8,439 nucleotides of DNA, from assembly GCA_019348265.1 (NCBI GenBank), contig JAHWJV010000133.1, positions 1-8,439 on the forward strand, read 5' to 3'. The DNA comes from Gemmatimonadota bacterium. Lineage in GTDB: Bacteria; Gemmatimonadota; Gemmatimonadetes; Longimicrobiales; Longimicrobiaceae. A model generated the notes under the pieces. The model made no database searches. It was given only the letters and a program-made list of their open reading frames with translations, and was not told where the DNA came from. The position numbers were made by a program, and so were the translations under genes. Shown here piece by piece: positions 1 to 6,587 of this stretch; position 1 is the stretch's first letter; every line of letters starts with the position of its first letter.

Positions 1-2468
1 TCGGCCGCTTTGCCCAGACGGTAGAGCAGCGCACCCACCGGCTCCGACTGCGGGACTTGGCTCAGCATGAGCACCGCCGCGAGGCGGGTATGCGGGTTCG
101 GATCCTCCAGCAGCCCCGCCGCCTGCGTCTGCTGCAGCGTCGCCGCGCTAGGCGGCAGCACCTGCAGCGCCGCCTTGCGCACGCCCGCTGCCGGGTGGCG
201 AAGCGCTTCGACCACCGCGGCGGTCGCCTGCCGGTTCGTGCCATCCAGCAGCCCGAGCCCATCCAGCGTCCAGACCGCGTGCAGCGCACCCGGGTTCATC
301 CCCATGTCATCCACACGGCGATTGCGCACCAGCGCGATCAGCTGTGTCGTCACGTCGCGCTGCGCGCGCTCCACCAGGAGCCGCTGAGCGGTGAGGCGCC
401 AGAAGAGGTTGTCGTTCTCCAGGGCCCGCACGAGCTCGGCCGGGCGCGTCTTGCTCAGCGACAGCGGCGCCGACGGCGTCGAGCCCTTGTACACGACCCG
501 GTAGATGCGGCCGTGCTGCTTGTCGCGGAGCGGGTTCTCGTACGCGTTCCCGGCGCCGTTCTCGAAGCCCGGTGGCGTCGGGTTGTGCTGGATGATGAAG
601 TTGTACCAGTCCGCGACCCAGACCTGCCCGTCGGGCCCGACCTGCGCGTCGACCGGCCCCACCCACTCGTCCACGCTGGCGAGCATGTTCCAGCCGTCCT
701 TCTCCACGAATCCGGCGCCCTGCGGCTCCAGGATAGCGCGGTGCGTCAGCCGGCCGGTCGGTTCGTTGACGAAGGCGATGCGGTTCCAGTACTCCCGCGG
801 GTATGCGCGAGCGGTGTACAGGTTGAACCCGGCCGCCGCCGTGAACCCGCCGAACACGTCCACCTGGCGGACGTTCGGGGTGATCGGCGACATCAGGTAG
901 TGCCCGTCGATCTTCTCCGCGCCAGCGCGCACGGGGAGCCCTTTCACTCCGCGGAGGTACCGCTGCGGAATGCCGACGTACACCGCGTGCACGTTGTTCG
1001 CGGTATTGCCGAATATGTCGAAGGTCTCCGAGAAGCCGAGACCCCAGGTGTTGTTGCTGAAGTTCGCCTCGTGCTGCATCTGCGTGCCGTCCGGACGCAT
1101 GCTCCAGAGCGCCTGGGCAAAGCGGAGCGAGTCGCCGTTCACCAGCCCGGCGTATCCGCTGTAGCCGACGGCGCCCCAGATGCGGTTGTCGAAGCCGTAG
1201 CGGAGGTTCGACGGCCCCGCGTGCGTGTCGCGGATCCCGAAGCCGGTGACCAGCGTCTGGCGTACGTCCGCCTTGTCGTCCCCGTTCGTGTCCTTCAGGA
1301 AGAGCAGGTCCGGCTGCTGGGCGACGATCACCCCGTCGTTCGAGAAGGTGAAGCTCGTCGGGATGTTCAGCCCTTCCGCGAAGACGGTGAACTTGTCCGC
1401 TCGCCCGTCGCGGTTCGTGTCCTCGAGGATCTTGATCCGGTCGCGACCCGGCTGCCCCGGATGAATGTCGTTCGGGTAGTCCACGGTCTCGGCGACCCAG
1501 AGCCGGCCGCGCTCGTCCCACGCCAGCGCGATCGGCTTGACGATGTCCGGCTCGGCGGCGAAGAGCTGCAGCTCGAAGCCGGGCGGCACCTGGATGTGCT
1601 GCATGGAGGCCGCGGGCGAGAGCGGGTCCTGAAGCTTGAGCGGCGGGTTGCGGCGCTCATAGTTCGGGATGCGGCTGCTCTCGCGGTAGGTGAGCGTCGG
1701 CAGCCTCAGCTGCGACCACTGCTGGCGGACCTGTTCGCCGACCGACCAGAGGATCCCGTTGCGCACCAGGGCGTGGAACGCGGGCTGCTTCCACGTCCGC
1801 GAGTCGTGCCCGTAAGCGGTGTAGAAGACACGGCCGCGGCCCTGCGTCCGCACCCAGGTCCACGGCTCGCGACGGTCACCCTCGACCCGCTCCTGCAGGA
1901 CCGTGCGGTTCTCCGGGTTGTGGTTCTTGTGGACGTACGTCTCATCCCAGGTCTCGAAGGGGGTGAGCCCCTGCATCACCTCGTGATTCGGCTGCACCGT
2001 CGCCGCCGTGAACATGCCCGTACCGTGCCGGTCGAACTGCCCGCCCATCAACGCGATCAAGCGCGCCGAGTTGCGGAAGCTGTGGGACGCGGAGTGAATC
2101 GGAACGAACCCCTTCCCGGACTCCACGAACTCGATCAGCGCCCGCTCCTGCGACGGCGTGATCGAGTCGTGGTTCGCGTACAGCAGAACCGCGTCGTACT
2201 TCGCGAGGTTCGCCGCGTTCAGGTCGTTCGGATCCGTCGTATAGGAGAAGTTGATTCCCTCATTCGCCAGCGCCGGAACCAGGAACGCGGCCGCGGAGTC
2301 GGACGGGTGGTGCCGGGAGACGTGACCGAGGAAGAGCACCTCGATCTTACGCCCCGGGGTCTGCGCCGGGATCGGGCTGCGTTGCATCCCCATCCCGACC
2401 GCGAGGAGTAGCCCGACCACGAAGTACTGCCATCTCACGGCCGGCGAGCTCAGGGTAAATCGCTTCAT
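1..2468 (-). CDS. Secreted ThuA-like / PVC-type membrane-bound dehydrogenase / HEAT-repeat fusion protein (3' end off the left edge)
   Basis: An open frame of 822 codons reads without a stop from ATG at 2468 to the window edge, so the C-terminus is missing. Residues 1-36 look like a signal peptide (MKRF, then hydrophobic FVVGLLLAVG, ending near PAQ). Residues about 41-245 are a ThuA-like domain: FVPIHSASHSF around His125, WDETY at 174-178, and GRGRVFYTAYGHDSRTW around His221. Residues about 289-670 match the PVC-type membrane-bound dehydrogenase beta-propeller: it opens MQHIQVPPGFELQLFAAEP, continues GRLWVAETVDYPND, and has two acidic D-x-N-x-D repeats (DTNRDGRADKF, DTNGDDKADV) near 350 and 393. 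From about 673 the sequence becomes helical HEAT-like repeats. In this family the HEAT region is often followed by a c-type cytochrome, which would lie outside the window. ThuA of rhizobia acts in 3-keto-trehalose metabolism; the substrate here is unknown. No clear Shine-Dalgarno precedes the start. The architecture is secure; the reaction is not. Confidence 0.93.
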   Translation of the reverse strand, partial: MKRFTLSSPAVRWQYFVVGLLLAVGMGMQRSPIPAQTPGRKIEVLFLGHVSRHHPSDSAAAFLVPALANEGINFSYTTDPNDLNAANLAKYDAVLLYANHDSITPSQERALIEFVESGKGFVPIHSASHSFRNSARLIALMGGQFDRHGTGMFTAATVQPNHEVMQGLTPFETWDETYVHKNHNPENRTVLQERVEGDRREPWTWVRTQGRGRVFYTAYGHDSRTWKQPAFHALVRNGILWSVGEQVRQQWSQLRLPTLTYRESSRIPNYERRNPPLKLQDPLSPAASMQHIQVPPGFELQLFAAEPDIVKPIALAWDERGRLWVAETVDYPNDIHPGQPGRDRIKILEDTNRDGRADKFTVFAEGLNIPTSFTFSNDGVIVAQQPDLLFLKDTNGDDKADVRQTLVTGFGIRDTHAGPSNLRYGFDNRIWGAVGYSGYAGLVNGDSLRFAQALWSMRPDGTQMQHEANFSNNTWGLGFSETFDIFGNTANNVHAVYVGIPQRYLRGVKGLPVRAGAEKIDGHYLMSPITPNVRQVDVFGGFTAAAGFNLYTARAYPREYWNRIAFVNEPTGRLTHRAILEPQGAGFVEKDGWNMLASVDEWVGPVDAQVGPDGQVWVADWYNFIIQHNPTPPGFENGAGNAYENPLRDKQHGRIYRVVYKGSTPSAPLSLSKTRPAELVRALENDNLFWRLTAQRLLVERAQRDVTTQLIALVRNRRVDDMGMNPGALHAVWTLDGLGLLDGTNRQATAAVVEALRHPAAGVRKAALQVLPPSAATLQQTQAAGLLEDPNPHTRLAAVLMLSQVPQSEPVGALLYRLGKAA

Positions 2469-2621
2469 GGCGCCACTTGTCTGAGGTGTTTTGGTTACGG
2501 CACGGCAGGCACGGACGCGGTCGGTGGAGACGGCATCGCCTCGACCGTCACGTCCCGCGGACGGTCAGTACACTGGGTTCTGCCCGATTGTTCTCGCAAC
2601 GCTGGTCCCCGCGAATCATGC

Positions 2622-2642
2622 CGGATCAGAGCCCCTGATCCG
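2622..2642. repeat. Perfect inverted repeat, 8-bp arms with 5-nt spacer
   Basis: CGGATCAG (2622-2629), AGCCC, CTGATCCG (2635-2642) is a perfect dyad lying mid-way between two divergent genes. It has no T-tract on either strand and no gene ends nearby, so a terminator is unlikely. A site for a dimeric transcription regulator is the more natural reading. The regulator is not in the window, and chance occurrence cannot be excluded. Confidence 0.4.
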
Positions 2643-2763
2643 CTATCGATCGGTGATGCCAGAGCCTCCGTCAACATACGGACAGGCCACCGTCCAGAAT
2701 AGACACAGGCGACCCCCGTTCACCCTCACGCCGAGCACGGGTCCAGCCGCGTGAGACCGGGTG

Positions 2764-2794
2764 CCTGGCATCTCGGACCTGGCACGTATAATGT
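2764..2794 (+). promoter_or_regulatory. Candidate promoter of the plug lipoprotein gene: TATAAT -10, overlapping sigma-54-like element
   Basis: A perfect TATAAT lies at 2787-2792 and stands out in very GC-rich sequence. With 16-17 bp spacing the -35 region would be CCTGGCA (2764-2770), a poor match to TTGACA. The same heptamer recurs at 2779-2785, giving a 15-bp direct repeat. The second copy also forms CTGGCACG, matching the -24 element of sigma-54 promoters, and ATG at 2791-2793 sits where the -12 element would be, but with GT instead of the near-invariant GC. Transcription from the TATAAT would leave a leader of about 95 nt before the start codon at 2894. Confidence 0.45.
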
Positions 2795-2893
2795 ACCCTG
2801 TGCGTACTCACGGGCACCACCGGGTCTGCGAACCGCGCCGCGGCTCCCGACAGCAATCAGCGCGGCTCACTCCAGAAGGAATCGGAGGCGGGT

Positions 2894-3376
2894 ATGATGA
2901 ATCGTGCGTCAGCCGGCTTGCTCACGGCGGTGCTCTGCACGGCCGTCGGGTGCAGCCGCGCGGCGGCCCCGGCGAACCAGCCGAATCCGGACCAGGTGCC
3001 GGTAGCGTTCGGAACTCAGGATCGCAGTGAGATCACCGGCTCGGTGGGTTCGGTCGCCATGGAGGAGCTCACCGGCCGTCGTTACTCGAGCGTCGAGGAG
3101 ATGCTGGCCGGGCGGGTTTCGGGCGTGCAGGTCTTGCGGACCGCCTCGGGGTTCTCCGTACGGATCCGCGGCTCGGGCAGCCTCCGCGGCAACATGGAGC
3201 CGCTCTACGTCGTCGACGGCATGGCTTTGATGGCCGGACGCCCGGGCTCGGGCGTGAGCATCAGCCCACAGGACATCGCGCGGATCGAGGTGCTCAAGGA
3301 CGCCGCCGCCGCCTCGCTCTATGGCAGTCGCGCAGCAAACGGCGTGGTCGTCATCACCACGAGGCGCGGGCGGTAG
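2894..3376 (+). CDS. Lipoprotein consisting only of a SusC-type TonB-dependent receptor plug domain
   Basis: This is a 160-residue protein. Residues 1-20 form a lipoprotein signal (Arg4, a hydrophobic stretch, then TAVGC with Cys20 as the probable lipidated residue). After a short Pro/Asn-rich linker, residues about 44-160 match the plug domain of SusC/RagA-type outer-membrane receptors. These include EITGSVGSV, SSVEEMLAGRVSGVQV, SVRIRGSGSLRGNMEPLYV, VDGMAL, SPQDIARIEVLKDAAAASLY, and the family signature YGSRAANGVVVITTRRG at 143-159. The protein stops one residue after that signature, exactly where a full receptor would enter its beta-barrel, so there is no barrel. GGAGG at 2884-2888 serves either ATG at 2894 (5-nt spacing) or ATG at 2897 (8 nt); the second is as plausible. 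It converges with the PQQ dehydrogenase gene 25 bp away. Its role is unknown; such barrel-less plugs cannot act as channels. Confidence 0.9.
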   Translation: MMNRASAGLLTAVLCTAVGCSRAAAPANQPNPDQVPVAFGTQDRSEITGSVGSVAMEELTGRRYSSVEEMLAGRVSGVQVLRTASGFSVRIRGSGSLRGNMEPLYVVDGMALMAGRPGSGVSISPQDIARIEVLKDAAAASLYGSRAANGVVVITTRRGR

Positions 3377-3391
3377 GTACCCGCCGCTGCG

Positions 3392-3411
3392 GCGCCGGAC
3401 CTCACCGGCGC
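3392..3411. terminator. Possible hairpin between the convergent plug and PQQ dehydrogenase genes
   Basis: GCGCCGG (3392-3398) pairs with CCGGCGC (3405-3411) around a 6-nt loop. The stem overlaps the last codons and stop of the minus-strand dehydrogenase and lies 16 bp after the plug gene's stop. A competing small hairpin is CGCCG-CTG-CGGCG at 3382-3394. Neither is followed by a T-run, so intrinsic termination is uncertain. In sequence this GC-rich, short dyads arise easily by chance. Confidence 0.25.
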
Positions 3412-5567
3412 GGCAGCGCGAACGCGACGTAGCTGTCCGAAGACTTCGTGCCCAGCTTCCCTCCCCCGGCCGCGACGACCACGTACTGCCGGCCGTTGAC
3501 GGAATAGGTCGCCGGCGTCGCATAGCCGGCGGCCGGGAGCTGGCCCTCCCACAGGATCTCTCCCGTTCGCTTGTCCAGCGCGCGGATCTTCTCGTCCATG
3601 GTCGCGGCTATGAACAGGAGCCCGCCCGCGGTGACGATCGGCCCGCCGTACTGCTCCGTTCCCGTCGTCGGCATTCCGCGCTCGCGCAACGCCGCATGCT
3701 CCCCGAGAGGGATCTTCCAGAGGTACTCCCCCGTATTCAGGTCGATCGCGTTCAGCGTTCCCCAGGGTGGCTTCGCCGCCGGGTACCCGGCCGGATCTCT
3801 CCACCGCTCGTAAGAGCGCAGCTGGTAAGGCGACACCTCGCCGCCTCCGGCTGGCTGTCCGGCGCGCGCCGCGGCGGGCGCAGGGGGCTCCTGCTGCTCC
3901 AGCAGGTGCGCCACCACGGCGCTCTTCTCGGCCTCGGGAAGGGTGCGGAAGGAGGGCATGAACCCCCGCCCCTGATCGATCACCTGCCTGATCTGTGCGG
4001 CGGAAAGCCGGCTTCCCACGCCGAGAAGCGACGGGTTGCGGTCTCCATCGCCTCGGCGCTCCGGACCGTGGCAGCTGGCGCAGCTCGCCGCGTAGACCTC
4101 CGCCCCTTTGCGCGGCGCGGCGCTCGTCGGCGCGGGTGTCGGCACCAGCGTGCCGATCCAGGGAACGTCGCTGCCGTTGACGTACAGCACGCCGTGCCGC
4201 GCGTCCGCCGCGGCCCCGCCCCACTCGCCACCTCCGTCGAACCCCGGGAACACGATGCTCCCCTCGCGGCTCAGTGGGGCGTACAGCACCGCCGGCTGAC
4301 GGAGCGTCCGGAAGCGCGCGAGCACGGCAGCGTGCGCCTCCGGTGACAGGTCCGTGATGTCCGCCTCCGTGAACGTCTGCCGGGCGAAGGGCGCGGGGAG
4401 CGTCGGGAATGGCTGGGTGGGCCAGGGCTGCTCCCCCGCCAATGCATTGGTGGGCACGGGGCGCTCCTCGATCGGGAAGAGTGGCTCCCCGGTCTCCCGG
4501 TCGAAGACGAAGACGAAGCCCGACTTCGTGATCTGGGCCACCGCGTCGATGGTGCGGCCGCCGCGCCGGACGGTGATCAGGTTGGGTGCCGCGGGGAGGT
4601 CTCGGTCCCAGATGTCGTGATGCACCGTCTGGTAGTGCCAGATCCGGCGGCCGGTCGCGGCGTCCAGCGCCAGCAGCGTGTTCGCGAACAGGTTCGCGCC
4701 GATGCGCCCGCCACCCCAGAAGTCGGGCGACGCCGAGCCGGTCGGGATGAAGACGATTCCGCGCCGGGTGTCCACCGCCATGCCCGCCCAGGAGTTCGCT
4801 CCGCCCATCCTCCGGTACGCGTCGGGAGGCCAGGTCTCGTACCCGAATTCGCCCGGCTGCGGGATGGTGTGAAAGACCCAACGGAGCGCTCCCGTGCGCA
4901 CGTCGTACGCTCGGATGAAGCCCGGCAGAGCGCCATCCCCCTCGGAAACCCGCGATCCCTGGATGAGCAGATCGCCGTAGATCACCCCCGGGCTCGTCGC
5001 GACGAGCTGACTGCTCGACTCGCGGCCGAGACCCGCCGCGAGGTCGGCCCATCCGCCCTGTCCGAAGGAGCGGATTGGGGTGCCGGTCCCCGGGTCCAGG
5101 GCGTAGAGCCGGCGCCCCACCGTGTAGAAGATCCGGCGCTCCGCCCCGTTTTCCCAGTACACTACTCCGCGGTTCACGCCGCTGGGCATCGCCCCGTCCT
5201 GAACCGGGTCGAACTTCCAGAGCTCCTCGCCCGTGTCCGCGCGCAGCGCGAAGAGCTTCAGCGATGACGACGTGGAGTAGAGGATGCCGTCGACGACCAC
5301 CGGGGTCGCCTGGATCTGGCCGCGCGGTCCGTCTCCCGTGTGGTACACCCACGCGACCTCGAGCTGCTGCACGTTGCCGCGGTGGATCTGATCGAGCGGT
5401 GAGTAGCGGCTGTTGCCCGGCTCCCCGCCCGTTACCCTCCAATCCTGGTCGGCGCCAGTGCGTGCACCCGGGAGCGGGGCGCAGGCGCTGGCGAACGCGA
5501 GGCCGGTCAGCAGTGCGCCGGCCGCACGCGTGGTCCGGAGGCGGATCGTTCCTGCGAGAAGCGGCAT
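3402..5567 (-). CDS. PQQ-dependent sugar/alcohol dehydrogenase lipoprotein with inserted cytochrome c domain
   Basis: This 721-residue protein is a quinoprotein of the membrane glucose/alcohol dehydrogenase type, acting in the periplasm and using pyrroloquinoline quinone. The start at 5567 gives a lipoprotein signal (MPLLAGTIRLRTTRAAGALL, then FASAC with Cys29 likely lipidated). The eight-bladed propeller opens with DWRVTGGEPGNSRYSPLDQI and has the family motifs QIQATPVVVDGILYSTSS, FALRADTGEELWKFDP and YETWPPDAY. It ends with GMPTTGTEQYGGPIVTAGG and LDKRTGEILWEGQLPAAGYA. Between late blades sits a mono-heme cytochrome c: CASCH at 496-500 and the probable axial Met537 in GFMPSF, bounded by a Pro/Ala-rich linker (about 565-575). 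Electrons from PQQ could pass straight to this heme. The reading frame is open for 321 codons upstream of 5567, but that part runs antisense through the DUF1080 gene and lacks family similarity. No Shine-Dalgarno is visible. It is divergent from the DUF1080 gene. No PQQ synthesis gene is present; the substrate is not predictable. Confidence 0.93.
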   Translation of the reverse strand: MPLLAGTIRLRTTRAAGALLTGLAFASACAPLPGARTGADQDWRVTGGEPGNSRYSPLDQIHRGNVQQLEVAWVYHTGDGPRGQIQATPVVVDGILYSTSSSLKLFALRADTGEELWKFDPVQDGAMPSGVNRGVVYWENGAERRIFYTVGRRLYALDPGTGTPIRSFGQGGWADLAAGLGRESSSQLVATSPGVIYGDLLIQGSRVSEGDGALPGFIRAYDVRTGALRWVFHTIPQPGEFGYETWPPDAYRRMGGANSWAGMAVDTRRGIVFIPTGSASPDFWGGGRIGANLFANTLLALDAATGRRIWHYQTVHHDIWDRDLPAAPNLITVRRGGRTIDAVAQITKSGFVFVFDRETGEPLFPIEERPVPTNALAGEQPWPTQPFPTLPAPFARQTFTEADITDLSPEAHAAVLARFRTLRQPAVLYAPLSREGSIVFPGFDGGGEWGGAAADARHGVLYVNGSDVPWIGTLVPTPAPTSAAPRKGAEVYAASCASCHGPERRGDGDRNPSLLGVGSRLSAAQIRQVIDQGRGFMPSFRTLPEAEKSAVVAHLLEQQEPPAPAAARAGQPAGGGEVSPYQLRSYERWRDPAGYPAAKPPWGTLNAIDLNTGEYLWKIPLGEHAALRERGMPTTGTEQYGGPIVTAGGLLFIAATMDEKIRALDKRTGEILWEGQLPAAGYATPATYSVNGRQYVVVAAGGGKLGTKSSDSYVAFALPRR

Positions 5568-5771
5568 ATCCGGTGCGACGGGGCGGGAGTGGACGGTCCG
5601 TCTGAAGATGTCGCGTAGGCCGGTCCGCCACCAGACCGCGCCGGCGCCGCGGCCGCAGCCTCTTGAACTCGCGGCACCTCCGGACGTACTCTGTGTACTC
5701 TGAGCCTGTGCCGGTAATCCCATGCAGCGCGCCCTGGACCGCGCTCCTCCTCTCTTGACCTGAGGCGAAAC
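5568..5771. promoter_or_regulatory. Divergent promoter region between PQQ dehydrogenase and DUF1080 genes
   Basis: These 204 bp must contain the promoters of two divergently read lipoprotein genes. For the plus-strand gene, TTGAAC (5663-5668) followed after 18 bp by TACTCT (5687-5692) is a weak -35/-10 candidate. Overlapping it is a tandem direct repeat of GTACTCTG at 5686-5693 and 5695-5702 (9-bp period), which may be a regulator site. GAGG at 5762-5765 is the Shine-Dalgarno of the DUF1080 gene. No convincing promoter or ribosome binding site was found for the minus-strand gene. Confidence 0.35.
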
Positions 5772-6575
5772 ATGAACATCGCGAGACGGCTGGTGATCGG
5801 CGTGGCTCTTACGGGGCTGGTCGGAGCGGGGTGCGCGACGCAAGGCGGCGGGATGTCCCCCAGCGCCGGTGCTAGCGGGACGGCCGCGGGGCTGAGCGCC
5901 GCGGAGCAGGCGGCCGGTTGGCGGATGCTCTTCAACGGGCGCGATTTCACCGGCTGGCGCGGGCTCGGCCGAGACACCGTCCCCACCGCTCACTGGCGCA
6001 TCGAGGATGGGACCATCCACAAGCTGCCCAGCGGGAACGTACCTGTCGCGCGCGACGGTCAGCCGCTCGCCGGCGGCGACCTCATGACGACCGAGACGTT
6101 CGGCGACTTCGAGCTCGCTTTCGAGTTCAAGCTGACGCCGGGCGCCAACAGTGGCGTGAAGTACAACGTGTCCGAGCAGATGTCGATGACCAACCCCACC
6201 GCCACCGCGGCGCTCGGGTTCGAGTACCAGGTCCTGGACGATGAGGGGCATCCGGACGCAAAGGCGGGGATCGGCGGCAACCGCACCACCGCTGGGCTTT
6301 ACGACCTCATCGCGCCGAGCTCGCAGAAGCGGATGCGTCCCATCGGGGAGTGGAACGAGGGGCGGATCGTCTTCCGCGGGAACCACGCGGAGCACTGGCT
6401 GAACGGCGTCAAGGTGGTCGAGTACGACCTCGGCACCTCGCGGATGGCGGCGCTGCTCGCGGCCAGCAAGTACGCCCCGATTAATGGATTCGCCGACCGC
6501 CGCCGTGGGCACATCGTGCTCCAGGACCACAACGATTCCGTCTGGTACCGCAACATCAAGATCCGGCCGCTCTGA
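5772..6575 (+). CDS. DUF1080 (3-keto-disaccharide hydrolase-like) lipoprotein
   Basis: This 267-residue protein starts at ATG 5772, with GAGG 6 nt upstream. The N-terminus is a probable lipoprotein signal (MNIARRLVIGVALTGLVGAGC, Cys21); Gly at -3 makes the lipobox imperfect. A low-complexity Gly/Ser/Ala linker follows to about residue 48. Residues about 50-267 are one DUF1080 domain, a concanavalin-like beta sandwich. Its hallmarks are LFNGRDFTGW (53-62), WRIEDGTI, GDLMTTETFGDFELAFEFKL, NSGVKY from Asn126, GFEYQVLDDEGHPD around 149-162, GEWNEGRIVFRG, HWLNGVKVVEYDL and a closing HIVLQDHNDSVWYRNIKIRPL-type strand. The length is normal for the family. Family members have been linked to hydrolysis or elimination of 3-keto-glycosides; substrate and catalysis here are inferred only. 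It is divergent from the PQQ dehydrogenase and converges with the methyltransferase after 12 bp. Confidence 0.94.
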   Translation: MNIARRLVIGVALTGLVGAGCATQGGGMSPSAGASGTAAGLSAAEQAAGWRMLFNGRDFTGWRGLGRDTVPTAHWRIEDGTIHKLPSGNVPVARDGQPLAGGDLMTTETFGDFELAFEFKLTPGANSGVKYNVSEQMSMTNPTATAALGFEYQVLDDEGHPDAKAGIGGNRTTAGLYDLIAPSSQKRMRPIGEWNEGRIVFRGNHAEHWLNGVKVVEYDLGTSRMAALLAASKYAPINGFADRRRGHIVLQDHNDSVWYRNIKIRPL

Positions 6576-6587
6576 TGTGGTCGGGCC

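Larger units (their letters stand above)
2469..2893. other. Divergent intergenic region (425 bp)
   Basis: This stretch separates the minus-strand ThuA/dehydrogenase gene from the plus-strand plug lipoprotein, so it should hold promoters for both. Short open frames occur on both strands, but none has family-like sequence together with a ribosome binding site. The recognisable elements are a perfect 8-bp inverted repeat at 2622-2642 and a promoter-like element at 2764-2794. I found no convincing promoter for the minus-strand gene; a TTGCGA-like hexamer near 2600 has no good -10 partner. Confidence 0.6.

Noticed and set aside
57..2411. 784-codon open frame on the plus strand
   Set aside because: It is Arg/Val/His-rich without any family motif and is antisense to the ThuA/dehydrogenase gene, whose frame shows clear domains. 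Long antisense frames are expected in GC-rich coding DNA.
2491..2856. Short open frames on both strands in the intergenic region
   Set aside because: No Shine-Dalgarno, no hydrophobic or domain-like sequence, and mutual overlap; treated as non-coding.
3377..3760. Remnant of a TonB receptor barrel downstream of the plug gene
   Set aside because: Plus-strand frames here show no barrel-like alternating strands, and the stretch is occupied by the intact 3' end of the convergent PQQ dehydrogenase, so the plug gene is not a decayed receptor at this locus.
3319..5631. 770-codon minus-strand open frame overlapping the PQQ dehydrogenase
   Set aside because: Arg/Pro/Gly-rich shadow in another frame, with no recognisable domain and no signal peptide.
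5568..6530. N-terminal extension of the PQQ dehydrogenase frame to a start at 6530
   Set aside because: The extension is antisense to the well-supported DUF1080 gene, and the start at 5567 gives a good lipoprotein signal directly followed by the propeller.
6576..6587. Terminator between the convergent DUF1080 and methyltransferase genes
   Set aside because: Only 12 bp, containing no stable hairpin and no T-run.
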